This document shows positions 25,478 through 32,994 of a DNA stretch of 53,087 bases, in pieces. A program made the position numbers and the translations under genes. Under the pieces are notes generated by a model. That model worked only from the letters and a program-made list of their open reading frames with translations. It was not told the origin of the DNA and did no database searches. The stretch's first letter is position 1. Every line of letters begins with the position of its first letter. The stretch is from Fortiea sp. LEGE XX443 (lineage in GTDB: Bacteria > Cyanobacteriota > Cyanobacteriia > Cyanobacteriales > Nostocaceae), in assembly GCF_015206815.1 (NCBI RefSeq), contig NZ_JADEXZ010000041.1, positions 1-53,087 of the forward strand. The letters run 5' to 3'.

Positions 25478-26920
25478 CTAAGACAGAAAGAAATGAAGGG
25501 GAGATTTTGCTCTAATTTCAAAACTATTGAGATAGCCTACGGGATTACTAGGGTCAAAGCCTTTTTTGTCAATAAATACTTCTGGCGGTTCAACTTTGTA
25601 ATCATCTTTGGGACACTCAATGCCCATCTCAGATGCTATCTCTCGATAAAGGTCTGTTCTCCAACCTTGTTCAGCTAACTTTTCCGCATTTTTGGGAAAT
25701 TCTTTGATTTGTCCCCAACGAGCGGCTTGAGTCATTAACCAAATGCTTCTAGATTTCCACATAAATGTGGCGTGTTCGCCTGGCTGTTTGGGCAAATTAT
25801 CGGGAATATCATAGAAAATGGTGGTATCGGCTGCTTTGATAGTGCGGTCTTTGCCATCAAACCCACCGTAGTTGTAATTACCCAGAATTCCTGGGGCTGT
25901 AAATTTGGTGAGGGAAGTACCTTTATTTTTTGGACTAGCGCCTGTAAAGGAACGGTCTGTCAACAGTTCTGCGACTTCTTGGTGATTTTCTGGTTGGCTG
26001 CAATACTGACAGGCTTCAATCATCGCTTTTACCAGAGAACGATAAGTCTTGGGATATTTTTCGATGAATGATTCCATCACACCCAACAATCTATCTGGGT
26101 GTCCTAACCAGACTTCTTTACCTTGAGCGAATGTAAAGCCGATGTTTTCGTTACCTGTTATTGCTCTGGTATTCCAAGGTTCGGCTACCATGTAAGCTTG
26201 CATTGCGCCAATTCGCACGTTTGTCACCATTTGAGGCGGTGGGACGATGATGACACGAAATTCTTTTAAAGGATCAACACCCGCTGCCGCAGATATATAA
26301 CGAACAAAATACTCGTAAATTGCGGAACTTAATACTACTGCCCAAACTTTATTTTCTGGTGATTGCTTGTGAAAGTAGGAGCGGAAATCTTTGCCAAATG
26401 CTTCTAACGCACCGTCGCCATATTGTTGTTGATATTCATACCACGGACGCAACCCAAAATCCCACATGGCTTTGTTCATAGTCATGGCATTACCGTGATG
26501 GTGAATTGTCATGGCTGCACACAAAGGGGCGTGGCGTGCGCCTTCCGCCCCAATTCTGGCGTTGGTGACAGCACCAGATACCACAGGGGAAGCATCTAAA
26601 CGACCAAAAACCAGACCGTCGCGGGAAGTTGCCCAACTCGCTTCGCGGTTGAGTTTGACGTTTAAACCATACTTGCGGAAGAAGCCTTTTTTCCAGGCGA
26701 TCGCAAATGGCGCACAATCATTAACGGGAACGTAACCAACGGTAATATCAGATTTCTCTAAGTCTTGAGATTTGACTACTGGTTTTACCGCTAAGGCTTC
26801 TTCTGTTAGTCCTGATGCCGATTTATCTCCAGAAATTCCACAGGAAGATAGGGCAATTCCAGCGGTTGTTGTTCCGATTCCTAAGAGAAAATCTCTTCTA
26901 GTCCAGTTATTATCACCCAT
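25478..26920 (-). CDS. ABC transporter substrate-binding protein, Tat lipoprotein (CmpA/NrtA-like)
   Basis: A 480-residue periplasmic binding protein of the NrtA/CmpA/SsuA family. It has a twin-arginine motif (TRRDFLLG, residues 7-14) and a lipobox ALSSC with Cys27, so it is a Tat-exported, lipid-anchored protein. Then come ITVGYVPVNDCAPFAIAWKK (first lobe, about 59-78), LFGRLDASPVVSG-like (about 105) and MVTNVRIGAMQAYMVAEPWN (hinge and second lobe, about 232-251), typical of nitrate/bicarbonate-type proteins. I cannot assign the ligand. It may be a nitrogen or sulfur anion or an osmolyte. The weak ribosome-binding site suggests modest translation. Confidence 0.85.
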   Translation of the reverse strand: MGDNNWTRRDFLLGIGTTTAGIALSSCGISGDKSASGLTEEALAVKPVVKSQDLEKSDITVGYVPVNDCAPFAIAWKKGFFRKYGLNVKLNREASWATSRDGLVFGRLDASPVVSGAVTNARIGAEGARHAPLCAAMTIHHHGNAMTMNKAMWDFGLRPWYEYQQQYGDGALEAFGKDFRSYFHKQSPENKVWAVVLSSAIYEYFVRYISAAAGVDPLKEFRVIIVPPPQMVTNVRIGAMQAYMVAEPWNTRAITGNENIGFTFAQGKEVWLGHPDRLLGVMESFIEKYPKTYRSLVKAMIEACQYCSQPENHQEVAELLTDRSFTGASPKNKGTSLTKFTAPGILGNYNYGGFDGKDRTIKAADTTIFYDIPDNLPKQPGEHATFMWKSRSIWLMTQAARWGQIKEFPKNAEKLAEQGWRTDLYREIASEMGIECPKDDYKVEPPEVFIDKKGFDPSNPVGYLNSFEIRAKSPLHFFLS

Positions 26921-27003
26921 TTTTGTAACTCCACTAGTGACTAATCTTTTCTATTTCGCGTCAAGGTGCAAAGATAACGTCAGTTGGATTAACCTCTCCC
27001 CAA

Positions 27004-27026
27004 CCCCTCTCCGCGTCGGAGAGGGG
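27004..27026. repeat. perfect GC-rich palindrome in ABC operon gap
   Basis: CCCCTCTCCG (27004-27013) and CGGAGAGGGG (27017-27026) form a ten-bp perfect hairpin with a CGT loop. More CTCTCC/GGAGAG blocks extend from 26995 to 27095. Intergenic blocks of this type are common in Nostoc. Located between permease and binding-protein genes, it could influence mRNA stability. Confidence 0.7.
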
Positions 27027-27137
27027 CAAAATTTTTGTAGTTTTGCAGGTTTTCAAAGCCTCTCCCACCGTGAAGGAGAAGCTTGGAGAGGGGTTTTTAA
27101 CATCCTCACCTTATGTATTAATGGCTGCTGAATTTTG

Positions 27138-27989
27138 TTATTTAGCAGTTGTCGGGCGATGAGTTACTAATTCTTGAAGTTTGCTGACGGCGAAATCGAG
27201 AATTAGCCCAGTTACGCCAATAACAAATACAGCGAGGAAGACGGAACTTAGATTTAAACGACTCCATTCATCCCAAACAAAAAAGCCAATTCCAATACCA
27301 CCTGTCAGCATTTCTACGGCGACGATGACTAACCAAGCAATTCCTAAACTAATTCGCAAACCTGTAAATGTGTATGGCAAACTGGCAGGCCAAATAATTT
27401 TCGTAATTCTTCGCCAACGGGGCATTTCTAACACTCGTGCCACATCTAAATAATCTTTGGGAACGCTGGCCACTCCTAGGGCTGTATTAATAATTGTCGG
27501 CCATAAGGAGGTAATGAAAATCACAAAAATTGCTGAGGGATCTGCCAAGTTGAAGATTGCTAAGGCAATTGGCAACCAAGCCAAGGGTGAAACGGGTTTA
27601 AAAATCTGAATGATGGGATTGAGGGCTAACATAGCAGGCTTGGACATACCAATGAGAAATCCTAAGGGAATTGCTACGACTGCACCTAACAAAAAACCTA
27701 TCAAAACTCGTCGCAGACTGGCAATTAACAACCAGCCAATTCCCAAGTTGCCCGGCCCTCGTTGATAAAACGGGTTTAAAATATAGTCTAAATTAGCAAT
27801 TAATGCCTCTGGTGGCGTGGGCATTAATTCATGGTTGGTAAGGGCCACGACCCACCACAGCAGTATAATTCCTAAGAAACCCAAGATAGGTAAAAAGACA
27901 ACATCTTTACTGATTATGGGTTTTGCCTTTTGCCACGCGGCTTTACTCGCGATCGCCGCGATCGCTACTAAATTTAATTGCAATATCAT
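27138..27989 (-). CDS. ABC transporter permease (NrtB/SsuC/TauC-like)
   Basis: A 283-residue inner-membrane protein with about six helices. The conserved EAA-type loop near residues 180-200 is visible (DYLDVARVLEMPRWRRITKIIWPASLP). It is of the binding-protein-dependent permease family for nitrate, sulfonate and similar importers. It is the first gene of the operon, about 105 bases after riboswitch copy 2, with a GAGG eight bases before ATG. As for the other components, the substrate is unknown. Confidence 0.85.
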   Translation of the reverse strand: MILQLNLVAIAAIASKAAWQKAKPIISKDVVFLPILGFLGIILLWWVVALTNHELMPTPPEALIANLDYILNPFYQRGPGNLGIGWLLIASLRRVLIGFLLGAVVAIPLGFLIGMSKPAMLALNPIIQIFKPVSPLAWLPIALAIFNLADPSAIFVIFITSLWPTIINTALGVASVPKDYLDVARVLEMPRWRRITKIIWPASLPYTFTGLRISLGIAWLVIVAVEMLTGGIGIGFFVWDEWSRLNLSSVFLAVFVIGVTGLILDFAVSKLQELVTHRPTTAK

Positions 27990-28094
27990 CTATAACCTCA
28001 GCAGGTTTAAGTACAGGCACAAAAATCTGAGCAGTACCAGCCTTGGACACTGATGAGATCAACACATTAAAAATGCTATCTCTTCAGTCTCCTC

Positions 28095-28290
28095 TCAATG
28101 CCTACGAAGTTAGCTGACGGGCTAGGGCTGAGAGATGCCCCTCTTTTGAAGGATGAAGTGTGAAGTATGAAGTGTGAAATAACTTTTTTCAACCTTTATA
28201 CTTCAGTCTTCAGCCTTTTCTCAGATACGCCCCAAAATTTGGTTCCTCCGCTTCAGCGTTACGTACTGTGACGTGCTGAATTAGGCTGAC
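28095..28290 (-). ncRNA. ydaO/yuaA-type cyclic di-AMP riboswitch, copy 2
   Basis: On the minus strand GCCTAATTC (about 28278-28286), GCGGAGGAACC (28241-28251), TTTTGGGGCGTATC and the hallmark GCCCGTCAGCTAACTTCG (about 28104-28121) closing in TAGGCATTG occur in ydaO order. Compared with copy 1, the element carries about 65 extra bases in one peripheral stem (about 28150-28225), made of GAAG/CTTC-type repeats that can pair. It sits about 105 bases before the permease start codon and so would control the whole ABC operon. Confidence 0.9.
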
Positions 28291-28581
28291 TTACTCGAAT
28301 GAACAACAATATAGCGAACTATAACATTGCTGTCCAGTCAAAACAACTTCTTCAGATAGATATTTGTAGGTTTATATACCTTCTTTTCTTTAATTTTGGA
28401 GTTGCTAGTCATATTTAACACACTTTTTCTAGTGAATAGGTAATATCTATGTTCATTAGTAGCTAATCTCTTTCTTTGAGTAGTTGAGTTATTCCACTAA
28501 TTTTGCATCAAGAAACTGGATTCTCGTTAAACTAGTTCCAGTAAAAAGTTTACGTAGATAATTTTTACAAAATTTAACAAA

Positions 28582-29772
28582 ATGGATTTTAGTCAATTAT
28601 TAGCTGAAAAAACTAACATTATCATCGAGACATGGATAGCGGCAGTTCGCCAAGATAGGCAGATTGAAAGTGCTGATGAATTATCATACACAGCGATTAA
28701 AAATCATATACCTGATATTTTTCAAGCGATGATCACAGTACTATCACAATCTCAGAATAGTGATATTAAGTCGATACTTACAGCTAGTTGGCAGCACGGA
28801 CTCTTACGCGCAGAACAAGGCTTTGATCCTACAGAAATTGCTAGAGAATATCGCTTGCTACGAATAGTAATATTTGATACTTTAGAATCAGATTTTTTGC
28901 AGGGAACACCTGCGGAAATTATTCGTTATATGCGTTTAATTGATGCTGTAATTGATGAAGCGATCGCTCGGTGCTTCAAAAGTTATGTTGAGGAGCGTTT
29001 GCGAGAATTAAAACATTTACATACCTCATTAACACTTCATAATGATGAACTAACTCGCTTAATTAATGCTAACCAAGATACTCTTTCGGAACTCGCCCAC
29101 GAACTGAAACATCCTCTAACATCAATTATTGGCTACTCAGATTTATTTTTACGACAACAAAGACGCAAAACTGAAGTAAAAGACACTTACACCAATTTAG
29201 AACACATCGAGCGTGTGCTACGTAATGGTAGGCACTTACTCCGCTTGATTAATGATATATTAGAACTCTCACGATATGATGCTGGTAAATTAAAACTTCA
29301 AGTAGCACACACCAATGTACAAGAATTAGTTAGTAACGTGTGTGAAATGTTGGAGCCTTTAGCAGAAGAAAAAAAATTGCAGATTTTGGTGGATTGCGAT
29401 CGCTGTCCTCAAAAAGTTCTAACAGATGAGTTTCAATTACAACAGATCATCACCAATCTCGTAAGTAATGCGATTCGCTATACAGAGTCAGGAAGCATCA
29501 ACATATTTTGTCAAGTAATTGATGCAGATAAATGGCTACTAGTAGTTTCTGACACAGGAATTGGAATTGCGCCAGAAAACCAAGCAAAGATATTTGAACC
29601 TTATTTTCGTGTAAGTAAGAGCGATCGCTCTTACCTTCCCGATAGTACAGGATTAGGGCTGGCGATCGTTTCTCGCTTAGTAAAACTACTCCAAGGTGAA
29701 ATTAATCTAGAATCTCAGTTAGGCTTTGGTTCTACCTTTACTGTGACTTTTCCCTTAGAAATCAAAATATGA
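28582..29772 (+). CDS. sensor histidine kinase with RsbRD-like N-terminal domain
   Basis: A 396-residue soluble kinase. Residues about 1-145 are an all-helical domain like the RsbRD/RsbT co-antagonist sensor domain (ETWIAAVRQD, QHGLLRAEQGFDPTEIAREYRLLR). The H box is LAHELKHPLTSIIGYSD with His173. The N box is QIITNLVSNAIRYTES (about 292-307), the G1 box VSDTGIGIAPENQ (about 323-335) and the G2 box DSTGLGLAIVSRLV (about 354-367). It is divergently transcribed from riboswitch copy 2 and the ABC operon, with about 290 bases between, but no functional link is evident. No response regulator is adjacent. Confidence 0.85.
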   Translation: MDFSQLLAEKTNIIIETWIAAVRQDRQIESADELSYTAIKNHIPDIFQAMITVLSQSQNSDIKSILTASWQHGLLRAEQGFDPTEIAREYRLLRIVIFDTLESDFLQGTPAEIIRYMRLIDAVIDEAIARCFKSYVEERLRELKHLHTSLTLHNDELTRLINANQDTLSELAHELKHPLTSIIGYSDLFLRQQRRKTEVKDTYTNLEHIERVLRNGRHLLRLINDILELSRYDAGKLKLQVAHTNVQELVSNVCEMLEPLAEEKKLQILVDCDRCPQKVLTDEFQLQQIITNLVSNAIRYTESGSINIFCQVIDADKWLLVVSDTGIGIAPENQAKIFEPYFRVSKSDRSYLPDSTGLGLAIVSRLVKLLQGEINLESQLGFGSTFTVTFPLEIKI

Positions 29773-29860
29773 GAAAGTTAATTCTTCACAAGTTCCTCAG
29801 ATTTTTTGCCTAAATTGAAAACTGGGCAATTCTAACAGGAGTTTGGGAGGCTTTATAGTG

Positions 29861-30307
29861 ATGAATTATCAAGAACGAATAATTGCTCTTTGGACAGCAT
29901 TTCTACTAGGAACTTTATTTCACACACAACTAGGTTTAATGCCGTTGTTTCATGGTTTATCAGTTGGCGAATCTCAACCCGCCTCAAAAATTACTGATAT
30001 TTCTGGAATTATGTGGTTAATGTTGGGCTTTTTTGTATTACCAATTTTGGTAATAATTGCAACTGCTTTTACCAATTCCAAGCGCTACCGCTTGTTTCAT
30101 TTTGCGCTAACTGTGTTTTATAGCATCATGAACTTGCTTCATGTTATTGCAGATTTATTTGTTCAACCAATTTTATGGTATCAAATCACTTTGATGGTGA
30201 TTTTATTCCTTATAGGTTTGTTGTTAAACATTGTATCCTTTCAATGGATGCAACTACAATCTAGAAGTCATAAACCACAACCAAAGCTAACATCTCCACA
30301 TTCTTAA
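29861..30307 (+). CDS. hypothetical membrane protein, four helices
   Basis: A 148-residue protein from the ATG at 29861, which has GGGAGG ten bases upstream. A TTG 18 bases earlier is also open. Hydrophobic segments lie at about residues 8-27, 45-67, 80-104 and 107-130, separated by short loops and followed by a basic, Pro/Gln-rich tail. I do not recognise a family. It follows the histidine kinase gene by about 90 bases and may be cotranscribed. Confidence 0.6.
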   Translation: MNYQERIIALWTAFLLGTLFHTQLGLMPLFHGLSVGESQPASKITDISGIMWLMLGFFVLPILVIIATAFTNSKRYRLFHFALTVFYSIMNLLHVIADLFVQPILWYQITLMVILFLIGLLLNIVSFQWMQLQSRSHKPQPKLTSPHS

Positions 30308-30308
30308 A

Positions 30309-30330
30309 TATAGAGAAAAATTTCTCTATA
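30309..30330. terminator. hairpin between convergent genes
   Basis: TATAGAGAAA (30309-30318) and TTTCTCTATA (30321-30330) are perfect ten-bp arms with a two-base gap. The hairpin overlaps the stop codon of the RNase III gene and follows the membrane-protein stop. It is AT-rich and probably weak. Confidence 0.4.
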
Positions 30331-31009
30331 ACTTACCTTCTTGTTTCAACTTAGCCAGTGCATTTTCAGCCGCTGCTTTTTCGGCATCTTTTTTATTGCG
30401 TCCCTCCCCTTCTCCGTAATCTTTTCCATTCACAAATACTCTAGCTGTAAATACTGGTGCATGAGACAAACCGCCTACTTGCTTTGTGATGTATTCAGGA
30501 GGGTTTGTTGTCACATTGCGTTGTACCCATTCCTGAAAACGATTTTTTGAGTCTACATTAGAGCGAACCACAACAATATGATCAGGTACAGAATCAAATA
30601 ATTTTTCCACAATGGTACGCACTGCTTCAATATCCGAATTGTGATCCAAATAATAAGCACCAACAACAGCTTCAAAAGTGCTGCTCAGTAAATTAGGGTT
30701 TTGAAAACCACCATCTAAAATAGCTCCTTTTCCTAAACGCATTCTAAAGTCTAAACCAACCTCTTCAGCAAACTTTGCTAACTGCTTTTCATCTACCAGC
30801 GCCGAACGCCGTCGTGTTAATTCATCTTCGCCTTTTTCTGGATGATGACGATAAAGATACTCACCACTGAGAAAATTAAGTATAGCATCACCGAGAAATT
30901 CTAGGCGTTCATTGTGTTCACCTTCTCCGGGGTTTTCGTGAACATAAGAACGATGAGTAAGTGCATGACGCAAAAGTTTCTCATTCCGGAATGTTAGAAG
31001 TTTGTGCAT
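30326..31009 (-). CDS. rnc: ribonuclease III
   Basis: A 227-residue RNase III. The catalytic signature NERLEFLGDAIL (about residues 33-44) has the acidic residues of the metal centre. A second acidic cluster, FEAVVGAYYLD, lies at about 112-122. A C-terminal dsRNA-binding domain (about 154-223) ends in KKDAEKAAAENALAKL. The enzyme processes rRNA precursors and double-stranded mRNA regions. The length is normal for bacteria. The ATG start matches the family start. It is convergent with the membrane protein gene. Confidence 0.92.
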   Translation of the reverse strand: MHKLLTFRNEKLLRHALTHRSYVHENPGEGEHNERLEFLGDAILNFLSGEYLYRHHPEKGEDELTRRRSALVDEKQLAKFAEEVGLDFRMRLGKGAILDGGFQNPNLLSSTFEAVVGAYYLDHNSDIEAVRTIVEKLFDSVPDHIVVVRSNVDSKNRFQEWVQRNVTTNPPEYITKQVGGLSHAPVFTARVFVNGKDYGEGEGRNKKDAEKAAAENALAKLKQEGKL

Positions 31010-31136
31010 CTGTTATTTCCTTCCTAGTTGGGAATATTAGCTATTTCTTGAAACATGAAAAAGCTAAAAATATGTTAGCTTTGTAAGACATGGTTTTTGA
31101 ATTGCAATGTGTTAAATTTGGTAGATATTCACCTAA

Positions 31137-31667
31137 CTAAATAGCAGGGATGTACAGTTGAGTTGAATTTTTCATTAACTCAGGCAATTCATCCACAAAG
31201 TAAAAATTGTTCTTACGAACTAATTCAATTAGTTTTTGACTAGCACTACCTCTTTGAGCAAAAACTATTACCCTTTTACCCATAGCTTGAAGAACGGCAA
31301 TTAAGCCAGCATAATCTCTATCTCCTGATACGAGAATAATTATTTTAGGAATAGATGAGCATTGAGGATCAAAAAGTTTAACACAGTCAGCCATTAGACG
31401 ATTATCTGCACTGTTTTCGGAATAGTCTGGGACATCAACACTTTCAACATCAAGTGTCTTTAGCTTATTTTTGATACAAACTTGACTGAGAAAATGTGAA
31501 TTGTAGTAGAGTTTTTTGCAATCTACTCTTCCGTGAAATTTTGCAAAATCTAGTAAAAGCTTGGCTGTATCTTTAGTTAAGTGGACGTTCTGAATATCAC
31601 AAAAGATAGCAACAGAATTTTTGGGCTGGCTTTTTTGGATATTTGAGGCTAGATGGGTGTCCTTCAT
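31137..31667 (-). CDS. NYN-domain (PIN-like) nuclease, LabA/DUF88 family
   Basis: A 176-residue protein. The NYN core begins with VAIFCDIQNVHLTKD (about residues 19-33; the first Asp and Asn are the conserved metal-site pair). It continues with SADNRLMADCVKLF (about 84-97), where the second acidic residue sits, and KIIILVSGDRDYAGLI (about 106-121) with the SGDxDY hallmark, and ends with ELVRKNNFYFVDEL. NYN proteins are RNA-directed nucleases. LabA, a circadian output factor in Synechococcus, is in this broad family. A TGTCCAG/CTGGACA inverted repeat (31679-31708) lies in its promoter region. There is no clear ribosome-binding site. Confidence 0.8.
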   Translation of the reverse strand: MKDTHLASNIQKSQPKNSVAIFCDIQNVHLTKDTAKLLLDFAKFHGRVDCKKLYYNSHFLSQVCIKNKLKTLDVESVDVPDYSENSADNRLMADCVKLFDPQCSSIPKIIILVSGDRDYAGLIAVLQAMGKRVIVFAQRGSASQKLIELVRKNNFYFVDELPELMKNSTQLYIPAI

Positions 31668-31678
31668 TTTAATAAATA

Positions 31679-31708
31679 TGTCCAGATTTTGATTTGGTTA
31701 ACTGGACA
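31679..31708 (-). promoter_or_regulatory. inverted repeat upstream of NYN gene
   Basis: TGTCCAG (31679-31685) and CTGGACA (31702-31708) are seven-bp inverted repeats separated by 16 bases, 12 bases before the NYN start codon. Possible operator. No regulator is known. Confidence 0.3.
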
Positions 31709-31817
31709 GCACTAACAAGTCACATATCTAGCAGCAACAAAGCCTTACATAAAATGTTTATGCTCATGGAGTAAACATATGCTACAAAGCTCTTTGCCTT
31801 ATCGCTCTTTGGTTCAT

Positions 31818-32003
31818 GTCTCAGCCGTAGAATTCCTGGCTTCCTACCAAGTTTTGCGTTATCCTTTCTCCTGAACATTCATCCAAACATCTCATCTTCC
31901 CGTTGAACGCCTAATCAATCATTTGACCTGACATTTATCTGATTATTCAGAAAAAGGGATGACTCAAAGCTTGGCAGGAAACTAGGAATTCTGCTGCTGA
32001 GAC
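31818..32003. repeat. long imperfect inverted repeat (MITE or structured RNA)
   Basis: The 34-bp outer arms are 31818-31851 (GTCTCAGCCGTAGAATTCC onward) and 31970-32003 (the complement, GTCTCAGCAGCAGAATTCC when reversed). They differ at about five positions. The homology continues inward for about 30 more bases at lower identity (GCGTTATCC versus GAGTCATCC, CTGAACATTC versus CTGAATAATC), so almost all of the roughly 200 bp is a decayed palindrome. No ORF lies inside. A non-autonomous transposable element is the simplest reading. A long hairpin RNA is the alternative. Confidence 0.65.
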
Positions 32004-32831
32004 AACACCAAAAACTTGCGCCTTAGAGTGCAGTTATTTTGCTGTCTGTAAATATAGATTTGCACGATTGATACTGGATGTCAAGATATTTTTGTGTGAA
32101 GATTCGCCAACCTGAATAAACAATCGATCAGATTTAAGAATGATCGCTTGATGGGATTTCCTTGTCAAGCAACTTTTTTGTCAAAGTTATTGCCTTTGAA
32201 ATAAAATGAAGACGAATAACCCTTGTTCAGGTTCATCACTTTCTTTGCAATAAGGGTTTCCATTAAGTCTGCTAGTTGCGATTTTGAGCAATCATTGGGC
32301 AAAAAAAATCTTCCCCTACTAACTAGCAACGAGAAGATTGAGATTTATAGTTCGTCAGGTGATCGGAATAGTACTTATTTAGTATTTATAGTATCTATCT
32401 TTGTTCCTCCATTAGATAGAGAAATGTCATGACTTGATCCTTGTGTTGGTATATCTCAACACTGGGAGTAAAATTAAGATAAATAAATAATAAATTTAGA
32501 ATTAATTATTTAAAACCCATGTATGATTTTCATTGAGTATCTATTTGTATTAAATATTAATATTTAGAAAACCCCATTGCCTTTGAGAAGCAATAAGTAG
32601 AAAGGTGCAAATAAACCGAACTATGTAACGGAAAGCAAAGTAGCTTGAAAACCTCTTGCCTTCTGCCCTCTGCCTCCTGCCTTGTCATAACGACAATTTT
32701 TAACACCGACCTACTTAGGGCTGACGGTATGGTGTGAAGAGCAAACAAATTGTTTAGTTAAATAGAGAATATCAATAGAATGTGTCACTTGTGTCACATA
32801 AATATGAAAATTATATGATCGCCAACAATTC
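32004..32831. other. intergenic region, no gene seen
   Basis: Short open frames occur here (32223-32432, and 32557-32748 on the other strand) but they show no family resemblance and lack ribosome-binding sites. The right part contains an STRR tract (32652-32686). The rest is AT-rich sequence with no recognisable structure. Confidence 0.4.
32652..32686. repeat. STRR heptad repeat
   Basis: Five seven-base units follow each other: CCTCTTG, CCTTCTG, CCCTCTG, CCTCCTG, CCTTGTC. They are degenerate copies of the C-rich strand of the same family seen at 13163, 25413 and 53064. Confidence 0.7.
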
Positions 32832-32921
32832 CTAACTACGGCTAAAAAATACCGCGGCCAATACAATTAAACCTAAAAGCGCCAAGGGAACCCAAAGATT
32901 AGGAACATCTGATAAACTCAT
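32832..32921 (-). CDS. probable 29-residue single-helix membrane peptide
   Basis: A short frame from ATG (32919-32921) to TAG (32832-32834) encodes 29 residues: a polar MSLSDVPNL head, a hydrophobic helix WVPLALLGLIVLAAVFFS, then a short basic end (RS). The length and shape are those of small thylakoid subunits (Psb, Pet or Psa type), but I cannot match it to a named one. AAGAAGG lies 15 bases upstream. It is divergent from the large fusion gene starting at 32995, with 73 bases between. Confidence 0.4.
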   Translation of the reverse strand: MSLSDVPNLWVPLALLGLIVLAAVFFSRS

Positions 32922-32994
32922 CACGCAGATATTTTGCCTTCTTTTCAGGGATAATTCCATTTATACCGCAAGCAGCCTGCACTGAGAACTCTAA

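Noticed and set aside
24380-28290. Guanidine (ykkC) or cobalamin riboswitch for the two leaders
   Set aside because: The GTCAGCTAAC hallmark together with GGAGGAACC and GCCTAATTC matches ydaO. ykkC and cobalamin core motifs were not found.
32223-32432. 69-residue open frame in the gap before the redox fusion gene
   Set aside because: Composition and lack of initiation signals do not support it, and it has no recognisable domain.
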